This document shows, in pieces, positions 33,746-39,772 of a DNA stretch of 39,772 nucleotides; the stretch's first letter is position 1; each line of letters starts with the position of its first letter. The notes under the pieces are model-generated. The model did no database searches, was not told the DNA's origin, and worked only from the letters and a program-made list of their open reading frames with translations. Source of the DNA: Nocardiopsis halotolerans DSM 44410. Lineage in GTDB: Bacteria > Actinomycetota > Actinomycetes > Streptosporangiales > Streptosporangiaceae. The position numbers and the translations under genes were made by a program. The stretch is from NCBI RefSeq assembly GCF_000341065.1, contig NZ_ANAX01000040.1, positions 19,997 to 59,768 of the forward strand. Direction: 5' to 3'.

Positions 33746-34813
33746 TCAGCGCTCGAAACGGACACGGCCCGCGACACGGCGACCGCGGACTCCGCCGGGC
33801 AGGTCGATGTGGGACTGGCCACGCCAGGCGGTGACCAGCCGGTCCAGCTCGCTCACGTGCCGGGCGGTCAGCGCGCTGGCCGGGCAGCCCGCGGCCAGCG
33901 CGGCCCGGCGCAGGACCCGGGTGCGCAGGGCGTCGGGGGCCTCCGCCAGGGGCGCCACCGCCAGTTCCGGCCCGCCCGTCGGGGGTCCACCGGTGGTTCC
34001 CCCCTCCGCCGCTCCGGAACGCGCGTCCCCGGGGTCCCCGCTCCCGGAACCCGTGTCCCCCGAACCGTTCGTGTCCGTCGACTCCGCGTACAGGCCGTCG
34101 GCGAACACGTCCAGGGTGTCGGCGTCGGCGCGCAGCATCCCCGCCGTGCGGGCGAGGGCGGCCGCGATCCCCGGTCCCAGCGCCCGTTCCAGGGCGGGCA
34201 GCGCCTCGTGGCGTACCCGGGACCGGGCGAAGCGGGGATCGAGGTTGTGCGGGTCCTCCCAGGCGTCCAGCCCCATCCGGGCACAGGCCTCGCGCACGGT
34301 GGCGCGGTCCAGGCCGAGCAGGGGACGCAGGTGGTGGCCGGTGCGCGGCGCCATGCCCGCCAGGGAACGCGCCCCCGATCCGCGTGCCAGCCCGAGCAGG
34401 ACCGTCTCGGCCTGGTCGTCGAGGGTGTGGCCGAGCAGCACCACCGCGGGGGCGTGGTCGGCGACGGCGCCGTCCAGAGCCCCGTAACGGGCGCGCCGTG
34501 CGGCGGCCTCGGGCCCACCGCGACCGGTGACCTCGACCGTGCGGACCAGGACGGGGGCGAGGCCGAGCCCGTCCAGGACCTTGGCGACGGCTTCGGCGCG
34601 CTGGGCCGAACCCTCCTGGAGCCCGTGGTCGACGGTGACCGCTCCGGCGGACCGCCCCGCCCGCGGCGCCTCGAAGGCCACCGCCCCTGCGAGCGCCAGG
34701 GAGTCGGCACCGCCGCTGCACGCCACCAGGACCGTGGTGTCGGCGGGCAGGTCCGACAACACCCGGCGGACCGCCGAGCGCACGGCGGCCACGGCCGGAT
34801 GCGGACCGCTCAC
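33746..34813 (-). CDS. tilS: tRNA(Ile)-lysidine synthase TilS
   Basis: A 355-residue PP-loop ATPase that makes lysidine at position 34 of tRNA-Ile(CAU). The PP loop is [15 protein letters not shown] (about residues 30-44). [16 protein letters not shown] follows, then the [20 protein letters not shown] signature, then the [15 protein letters not shown] segment. An insert of about 40 residues rich in Gly, Ser and Thr (about 245-285) is low-complexity and likely a disordered loop. The GTG at 34813 overlaps the zinc-protease gene stop by 4 bases (GTGA), so translation is coupled. It is in the conserved order tilS-hpt. Confidence 0.95.
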   Translation of the reverse strand: MSGPHPAVAAVRSAVRRVLSDLPADTTVLVACSGGADSLALAGAVAFEAPRAGRSAGAVTVDHGLQEGSAQRAEAVAKVLDGLGLAPVLVRTVEVTGRGGPEAAARRARYGALDGAVADHAPAVVLLGHTLDDQAETVLLGLARGSGARSLAGMAPRTGHHLRPLLGLDRATVREACARMGLDAWEDPHNLDPRFARSRVRHEALPALERALGPGIAAALARTAGMLRADADTLDVFADGLYAESTDTNGSGDTGSGSGDPGDARSGAAEGGTTGGPPTGGPELAVAPLAEAPDALRTRVLRRAALAAGCPASALTARHVSELDRLVTAWRGQSHIDLPGGVRGRRVAGRVRFER

Positions 34814-35898
34814 TCGGTGATGGCGGCTGGACGCACGACCCGGTCGATCCAGGCCGTGGGGTTACGGATCTCCGCCAGGCTGGGCAGGGTCTCGGGGGAG
34901 GTCCACACCTTGTTGAACTCGTTCATGCCGACCTCGGCCACCACGGTCCGGACGAAGGCGGCGCCCTCCTCGTACTGGCGCATCTTCATGTCCATGCCGA
35001 GCAGCTGGCGCATGATCCGGTCGACGGGGTTGACGGAGGCGCGGCGCTTCTGGAAGCGGGCGCGGATGGTGGAGACGGTGGGCACCACCTCGGGGCCGAC
35101 GGCGTCCATGACGTAGTCGCCGTGGCCCTCGGCGAGGCTCATGACCGCGGTGACCCGGTCCATGATCTCGCTCTGCTCCGGACTCTGGATGGCGGTGATG
35201 AGGTTGCCCTCGCCGTTGCCCCGGACGGCGTCGGCGACGGCCTCGCCCGCGGCGCGCAGCCTGCCGATGAGGTCGACCGCGTTCATCTCCGACGACAGGA
35301 GCAGCTCCTGCATCAGCTCCTGGACGTGGCCGCGCAGCCACGGCGTGGCCGTGAACTGCATGCGGTGGGTCTCCTCGTGCAGGCACACCCACAGGCGGAA
35401 GTCCCGGGAGTCGACGTCCATCTCGCGTTCGGTGTTGACGATGTTGGGCGCCACCAGCGTGAGACGGCCCGTCGGCATGGTGCCGTCGGGGTCCGGGGGC
35501 AGGAAGAGCTCGTACTGGCCGAGGACCTTCCCGGCCAGGTAGGAGAGCACCGCGCCGAGCTGCACCCCGGTGATCCGGGAGCCGACCGCGCTGGTCAGGT
35601 TCGCGGCCGGGCTGCTGTTGAGCCGATCGGCGCCCATCTGTTCGAGTACGGGTTCGATGACCACTCGAAACCCGTCGACGTTGGCTCGGATCCAGCCGGG
35701 GCGGTCCACGATGGCCGCCGGGCCCGCTGGTTCGAGGGGGTTCATTCCGGTGAATTCACGCACGTGCCCGGCCGCCACGGTGGAAAGCTCGCGCAACTGC
35801 GCCACGGCCCGCCGTGCGTCGGACAGATCCACCTGCGGCCCGGGGCGCACGAGGCGGACACCGGTGTTGACGGCTACGTCCCAGTCGATCACAGTCAC
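34810..35898 (-). CDS. zinc-dependent metalloprotease, DUF2342
   Basis: A 362-residue actinobacterial protein of the DUF2342 (coenzyme F420 biosynthesis-associated or zincin-like) family, corresponding to Rv3626c. It carries HEETHRMQF (about residues 174-182), an HExxH zinc motif with the catalytic Glu, followed by an EGHGDYVMD segment (about 257-265) whose Glu is the likely third zinc ligand. The start is GTG at 35898 with AGG 8-10 nt upstream. No signal peptide is seen, so it is probably cytoplasmic. Its stop overlaps tilS by 4 bases. The substrate is unknown. Confidence 0.93.
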   Translation of the reverse strand: MTVIDWDVAVNTGVRLVRPGPQVDLSDARRAVAQLRELSTVAAGHVREFTGMNPLEPAGPAAIVDRPGWIRANVDGFRVVIEPVLEQMGADRLNSSPAANLTSAVGSRITGVQLGAVLSYLAGKVLGQYELFLPPDPDGTMPTGRLTLVAPNIVNTEREMDVDSRDFRLWVCLHEETHRMQFTATPWLRGHVQELMQELLLSSEMNAVDLIGRLRAAGEAVADAVRGNGEGNLITAIQSPEQSEIMDRVTAVMSLAEGHGDYVMDAVGPEVVPTVSTIRARFQKRRASVNPVDRIMRQLLGMDMKMRQYEEGAAFVRTVVAEVGMNEFNKVWTSPETLPSLAEIRNPTAWIDRVVRPAAITE

Positions 35899-36025
35899 AC
35901 CGCCAGCCTACCCACGTGGAGGACGACGGCACGGGGATCAGGGTGGGATTTCCGGGTACGGCCCGGGATGCCCCCGAGAAGGGCCGAATCCCGTCGTTCC
36001 TCCCTCCGGTGTCCCCCGTCTCCCC

Positions 36026-37390
36026 TCAGGAGCAGCCGCACTGGCTGAGCGCGGCGGCCAGGGGGTCCAGACGGCTTCCCACGGCGTCCTCGTGGTTGGC
36101 CATGAAGGCGAAGAAGAACACGTGGCCGTCCTGGTCGTGGACGGTCCCCGCCAGCGTGCTCACGCCGTTCAGGGTGCCGGTCTTGCCGCGTACCAGGCCC
36201 GCGCCCTCATGGGCGGCCGAGTACGCGGAGTAGCGTCCCCCCTTGGCCAGGGTTCCCGTGGAGTTCGCCGTGGGCAGTCCGGTGATCGCGGCGCTCAGCT
36301 CGGGGTGCTCGTCGCTCGCGGCCAGCATCAGGAGTTCGACCAGGGCCCGCGGCGTGATCTCGTTCAGCGTGCTCAGGCCGCTGTTGTCGGACAGGTGCAC
36401 CCCCTCGACCCCCAGGTCCGCCATGACCTGGTGGGTGGCCGTGGTGGCGCCCTCGAAGGTGGGCTCGTAGCCGGTCTCGATCGCGGCGACCCGGGCGATG
36501 GCCTCGGCCCCGATGTTGTCGCTGGACAGCATCATGTGCTCGATCACCGCGGACATCCGCGCCGACGACACCGAGGCGATCGGGTCCCCCGAGGCGGTGG
36601 CGGGAACGGGTTCGCCCTCGACCGTGATCCCGGCCTCCTCCAACTGCTCGGCGAAGGCCCGGGCCGCGTGCAGCGACGGCTCGGTCGAGCGCGAGCCGTG
36701 GCCCCGGGCGTCGGGGGAGACCCGGCCGGAGTCGATCATCAGGGCCGTGACGGGGGCGGCGTTGCCCTCGGGGATGTAGTTCGGCTTCCAGCCGGGGGGC
36801 GTGGTGGGCCCGCTGAACAGCGAGTCGTCGTAGCCGAGGGAGACGGTGTCCGTCCCCCGCTCCGCGAGGGCGTCCGCGGTGCGTTCGGCCAGCTCCTCCA
36901 GGGTCGCTACCTGCGGGTAAGCTGCGGAGTCGGCGGTCGCGGTCAGCGTCACGTCACCCCCTCCGCGCAGCACCACCCGGTTCTCCTCCGGATCGAGGCG
37001 GGTCTCGGTGCGCAGCACGTGGTCGGGGCCGACGGCGGCCAGCACGGCGATGGCCGTGACGATCTTCGTGGTCGACGCCGGGGTCACGGGAGTGTCCGCG
37101 TCCAGCTCGAAGAGCGCCTCGCCGGTGGCGCCGCCCACGACGAAACCGGAGAGGCCCTCCTCGATCCCGGAGGCCGCCATGGGATCATCAAGGATGTCCG
37201 CGATCCGTTCCGGGTCCGCCGGTGTCGAGGCCGCGGGTTCCACCGCCGCCACGCCCTCGGCGTCCGTGACCGGGCTGGGTGCCGCGGGAAGCGGTCGAGC
37301 CTCGATCACGTCGAGGGTGACGAACCCGGCGAACAGCACGAATATGTTGAGCAGGGCCAGCGCGAGGAGCGCCTCACCTCGTACCCGTCG
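36026..37390 (-). CDS. dacB: D-alanyl-D-alanine carboxypeptidase DacB (S13, PBP4-like)
   Basis: A 454-residue penicillin-binding protein of peptidase family S13 acting on peptidoglycan outside the membrane. An N-terminal signal anchor (about residues 6-26, ALLALALLNIFVLFAGFVTL) precedes the catalytic domain. The three active-site motifs are TPASTTKIV (SxxK), MLSSDNIGAE (SxN) and VRGKTGTLNG (KTG). The inserted domains typical of PBP4 lie between the first two. I chose GTG at 37390 with AGGAAGGG upstream. An ATG at 37453 or 37462 is also in frame, but it would leave no room for promoters between dacB and the divergent ppa. It corresponds to Rv3627c. Confidence 0.92.
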   Translation of the reverse strand, partial: RRVRGEALLALALLNIFVLFAGFVTLDVIEARPLPAAPSPVTDAEGVAAVEPAASTPADPERIADILDDPMAASGIEEGLSGFVVGGATGEALFELDADTPVTPASTTKIVTAIAVLAAVGPDHVLRTETRLDPEENRVVLRGGGDVTLTATADSAAYPQVATLEELAERTADALAERGTDTVSLGYDDSLFSGPTTPPGWKPNYIPEGNAAPVTALMIDSGRVSPDARGHGSRSTEPSLHAARAFAEQLEEAGITVEGEPVPATASGDPIASVSSARMSAVIEHMMLSSDNIGAEAIARVAAIETGYEPTFEGATTATHQVMADLGVEGVHLSDNSGLSTLNEITPRALVELLMLAASDEHPELSAAITGLPTANSTGTLAKGGRYSAYSAAHEGAGLVRGKTGTLNGVSTLAGTVHDQDGHVFFFAFMANHEDAVGSRLDPLAAALSQCGCS

Positions 37391-37479
37391 CACTCGGGGG
37401 CACCTGCCCTTCCTTCGGGGTCGCGGCCTGACGTTGTAGTTATACGGCGACATTAGTCGCATTGGGAGCCGAGATCAGC
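37391..37479. promoter_or_regulatory. divergent dacB/ppa promoter region
   Basis: On the minus strand TATAAC at 37438-37443 fits a dacB -10. On the plus strand CTGACG and CATTAG are 17 bp apart and could drive ppa. They overlap, so the two genes may compete for polymerase. Confidence 0.45.
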
Positions 37480-38007
37480 ATGGAATTCGACGTTACGATC
37501 GAGATCCCCAAGGGGGAGCGCAACAAGTACGAGGTGGACCACGAGACCGGTCGTATCCGTCTCGACCGCATGCTGTTCACCTCCACGACCTACCCCGCCG
37601 ACTACGGGTTCGTCGAGGGGACCCTCGGCGAGGACGGCGACCCCCTGGACGCCCTCGTCCTGCTCAAGGCCCCGACGTTCCCGGGCTGCCTGATCCGGGC
37701 CCGCGCCATCGGCATGTTCCGCATGCGCGACGAGGCCGGGGGTGACGACAAGCTGCTCTGCGTTCCCGCGACGGACCCGCGCCAGGAGCACCTGCGTGAC
37801 ATTCACCACGTGAACGAGTTCGAGCGCCTGGAGATCGAGCACTTCTTCACGGTGTACAAGGACCTGGAGCCCGGCAAGTCCGTCGAGGGCGCCACCTGGG
37901 TCGGCCGTCACGAGGCCGAGCAGGAGATCACCGCCTCGGTCAAGCGCGCCGAGGAGCACGGAGCGCACGGCGACGCCTCGCACATCTCCGACGTGAAGAG
38001 CGGCTGA
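37480..38007 (+). CDS. ppa: inorganic pyrophosphatase
   Basis: A 175-residue soluble family I pyrophosphatase that hydrolyses PPi and pulls biosynthetic reactions forward. [20 protein letters not shown] (about residues 7-26) holds active-site Lys and Glu. The [20 protein letters not shown] signature (about 43-62) holds the magnesium-binding Asp residues. The C-terminal [13 protein letters not shown] completes the site. The tail [18 protein letters not shown] is typical of actinobacterial members. The ATG at 37480 is the family start; GGGAG lies 11 nt upstream. It ends before a hairpin terminator. Confidence 0.98.
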   Translation: MEFDVTIEIPKGERNKYEVDHETGRIRLDRMLFTSTTYPADYGFVEGTLGEDGDPLDALVLLKAPTFPGCLIRARAIGMFRMRDEAGGDDKLLCVPATDPRQEHLRDIHHVNEFERLEIEHFFTVYKDLEPGKSVEGATWVGRHEAEQEITASVKRAEEHGAHGDASHISDVKSG

Positions 38008-38054
38008 GAACGGCGTGCCGGACGCCGACCAGCGTGTCCCGGCGTCGCGGTGAC

Positions 38055-38083
38055 GGCCCGGCGGAGGACTCTCCCGCCGGGCC
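38055..38083. terminator. bidirectional terminator after ppa
   Basis: GGCCCGGCGG and CCGCCGGGCC pair over 10 bp with a 9-nt loop, between the convergent stops of ppa and the sigma-like gene. Confidence 0.7.
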
Positions 38084-38129
38084 TCGCCCGTGTACGGGGC
38101 CGGGGCGTGCCGTGTCCGGTGCCGCGGCG

Positions 38130-38717
38130 TCAGCGGTGACCGTGTGAGGCGACCGCGCCGGGGATCGGCTCGTGCGCGGAGTGGCTGGAGAGCGTGTACC
38201 CGGCCAGGGCGATCAGCAGCAGGGCGCACAGCACCACCAGGGCGACGGGCACCAGGGAGGCCAGGCCGCGCGACAGGACCGGGTCGACCGGCGGTCTCGG
38301 GAAGCCGTTCCGGTCGAAGCGGTCGGCGCGCAGGGCCACGTGCGCGCGGTAGCCGTCGAGTTCGGGGCCGGTCATCCCGTTGAGCACCCGCGCCCGCACC
38401 AGCGCGGTGTTCCGCGGCATCGCCAGCTCGCCCCGCGGGAGGCCGCCCGGGCCGCTCGCCCGATGGCGCGCGCACTCGACCTCGGCGAGCGCGTGCAGCC
38501 ACTCACCCAGCCGGTCGGCGTCGGGGAGCCGCCCGATGTGCGCACGTGCGGCGATCAGCGTGTCCCTGAGCACCACGTGGGCGGCGTCGCGGTCGCGGAG
38601 GACCAGGATGCAACGCCGGTACAGCTCGTCCCCGTACGCGTCGAGAAGCCTCGCGTAGGCGTCCTCCGGCGGAGTACGGCCGGAGTACAGGGCGTGGAGA
38701 AGATCCCGGTCCGTCAT
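38130..38717 (-). CDS. sigma-70 region 2-like protein with C-terminal membrane helix
   Basis: A 195-residue protein. Residues about 1-85 (EDAYARLLDAYGDELYRRCI, AAHVVLRDTLIAARAHIGRL, GEWLHALAEVECARHR) resemble region 2 of ECF sigma factors in spacing and helix pattern. No sigma region 4 follows. Instead come a middle region (about 88-150) and one transmembrane helix near the C-terminus (about 158-178, LVPVALVVLCALLLIALAGY), then a short tail. A membrane-tethered sigma-like or degenerate regulatory protein is the best description. It is unlikely to act as a normal sigma factor. The ATG at 38717 has no strong ribosome-binding site. It is convergent with ppa. Confidence 0.7.
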   Translation of the reverse strand: MTDRDLLHALYSGRTPPEDAYARLLDAYGDELYRRCILVLRDRDAAHVVLRDTLIAARAHIGRLPDADRLGEWLHALAEVECARHRASGPGGLPRGELAMPRNTALVRARVLNGMTGPELDGYRAHVALRADRFDRNGFPRPPVDPVLSRGLASLVPVALVVLCALLLIALAGYTLSSHSAHEPIPGAVASHGHR

Positions 38718-38808
38718 GGACCAAGAATCTACGCCGCGCGTGGCACGGTACCCACCGCTTCGCCGAAAGACGTCGCTCCCGCGACGAACGCCCACGGCTT
38801 CGGAGGGC

Positions 38809-39060
38809 TCACTCCCCGTCCGCGTGACGACCGGTACCGGGTCCGGGGTGCCGGGGGAACGCCGGGGGCGGGGACGCGGGCCGCCTTCCGGTGCGCGCGC
38901 GCAGCCACAGCAGCACGAAGGTGATCGCGGTCAGGGCGGCGACCAGCGTGGCCTCCCCCGGTCCGAGGAAGCCGAACGCCATCACCCAGGCCGCCGCGAC
39001 GACGAGCCCGCGTACCAGCACACGCGCCCACAGCCCCGGGGTCTCGGGGTTCAACTGCAC
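38809..39060 (-). CDS. small two-helix membrane protein
   Basis: An 83-residue protein of unknown function with two predicted transmembrane helices (about residues 13-30 and 36-52), then a basic, Pro-rich tail. The start is uncertain. The GTG at 39060 is where protein-like sequence begins, though GAGG lies too close to it. The frame continues upstream to 39225 without membrane features. A nine-codon frame (MASVPRGCS) with a good ribosome-binding site, AGGAG 8 nt before its ATG, begins 20 bases upstream and runs across this start. It may be a leader peptide. Confidence 0.5.
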   Translation of the reverse strand: MQLNPETPGLWARVLVRGLVVAAAWVMAFGFLGPGEATLVAALTAITFVLLWLRARTGRRPASPPPAFPRHPGPGTGRHADGE

Positions 39061-39588
39061 CCTCTGGGGACGGATGCCATAACGGCCACTCCTGTCACTA
39101 CGGCTGGGGGGAGGGGAGCCCGCTCCGGCGGTGGACGCACGTGAGGACGTGAGGGCTCCACATGTCACCACCGCGAGGCGCCGTCCGCAACACGCCCGGG
39201 AAACCCGGGGTGAAGCTTCCGACACACACGATCACCGGACCGTCGCTTGACTCCTCCCGGTCCTTGCTGGTCTCCTTACACCTATGTATCCGCGCACGCG
39301 CACCGACGCCATGGCTCGTACGGCCCCCGGGGCCTCCTGCCGCCTGGCCCGTGCGGCGTGTCCGTGTTGTCGTCGCTGAGTCGCTCGCGAACTCCACCGA
39401 CCGACCGTGTGCCCCTCCGCGCCGTCCACTCCACCGTGTGACCGCCGCGGGGCACGTCCCGCAGGGTGATCTTCGTCTCCACGCGTGCACGTGGAGCCGT
39501 TCCCCGCCGCCCCGGCGCACCGGGGCTCCCAGACGACATCCGCGCGCTCCCGTTCCCGGGGCGCGCACACGTGAAGGATCCTCTCACG
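39061..39588. other. 528-bp intergenic region at right end
   Basis: No convincing gene. It holds the possible leader peptide near 39061-39090 (minus) and a small GCCCCGG/CCGGGGC hairpin at 39509-39526. Overlapping frames on both strands are open but have Arg/Pro-rich translations without recognisable features. Confidence 0.4.
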
Positions 39589-39772
39589 ATGCCCCAGCGC
39601 ACTCTCTCCCGCACCGCCGTACTCCCCGTTCCCGGAACCACCCGTGAGGCCGTCGACGCACCGGTCGCGCGTTCCGCGAGTGTCTCCCCGGAGGGGATCG
39701 GCGACGTGGTGGACGCCGGACGCCGCTCCGGCTACGCCCACCTGGACGAGCGCCGCCTGCCGACCGTCGGCC
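39589..39772 (+). CDS. partial gene running off the right edge
   Basis: The first 61 codons of an open frame beginning with ATG, with AAGGA 11 nt upstream. Third positions are strongly G/C, so it is probably coding. The visible part starts MPQRTLSRTAVLPVPGTTRE and shows no signal peptide, helix or domain I recognise. Its later sequence is outside the window. Confidence 0.5.
   Translation, partial: MPQRTLSRTAVLPVPGTTREAVDAPVARSASVSPEGIGDVVDAGRRSGYAHLDERRLPTVG

Overview
This window is a very GC-rich actinobacterial chromosome segment (G/C-dominated third codon positions, GTG starts, strong GC hairpin terminators). The best fit is Nocardiopsis or a close relative in the Nocardiopsaceae. That placement rests on a CelR-type operator as described in Thermobifida, a Streptomyces-type subtilisin inhibitor, chaplin-like secreted peptides, and a gene order I recall as the conserved actinobacterial radA-mutY-clpC-lsr2-lysS-coaX-panC-fol-ftsH-hpt-tilS-dacB-ppa block (M. 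tuberculosis Rv3585 to Rv3628). No tRNA, rRNA, CRISPR array, insertion sequence or prophage was seen. It is mostly core genome with accessory genes inserted between the conserved blocks.

Layout. 1-8.5 kb: an NlpC/P60 peptidase, an SGNH lipase, a 54-bp tandem repeat array (about 11.6 copies), radA, a subtilisin inhibitor (SSI), an SGNH esterase behind a perfect CelR/CebR palindrome, a membrane-anchored protein, mutY, and a DUF3105 protein with an apparent one-base frameshift. The disA gene usual next to radA is absent here. 8.5-16.5 kb: clpC with a ClgR-type box upstream, lsr2, a small membrane protein, an ArgA-like acetyltransferase, a small LuxR-type regulator and lysS. 16.7-23.3 kb: a ZnT9-like CDF transporter overlapping a degraded VapC/PIN toxin gene, then the cofactor operon (DUF2520, panC, a fused nadB-nadC, coaX) on the minus strand.

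23.5-27.6 kb: two small secreted chaplin-like proteins, a coupled pair of PH-domain membrane proteins and DUF3180. 27.6-32.8 kb: the folate operon, read ftsH-folE then folP-NTF2-folB-folK-DUF3180, with 1-4 nt stop/start overlaps at most junctions. 33-38 kb: hpt, a zinc protease (DUF2342) overlapping tilS, and dacB divergent from ppa. The right end holds a membrane-tethered sigma-region-2-like protein, a small two-helix membrane protein and an unfinished gene running off the edge.

The genes serve NAD, CoA and folate synthesis, proteostasis (ClpC, FtsH), DNA repair (RadA, MutY), nucleoid structure (Lsr2) and envelope work (NlpC/P60, DacB). The most distinctive observations are the NadB-NadC fusion with a ribosome-binding site and GTG retained at the domain junction, the 54-bp G-rich array, a 23-nt hairpin element present twice with a compensating base-pair change, the CelR and ClgR operator matches, four starts that look leaderless with identical spacing, and the decaying VapC gene. 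I found no convincing wholly new multi-gene system.
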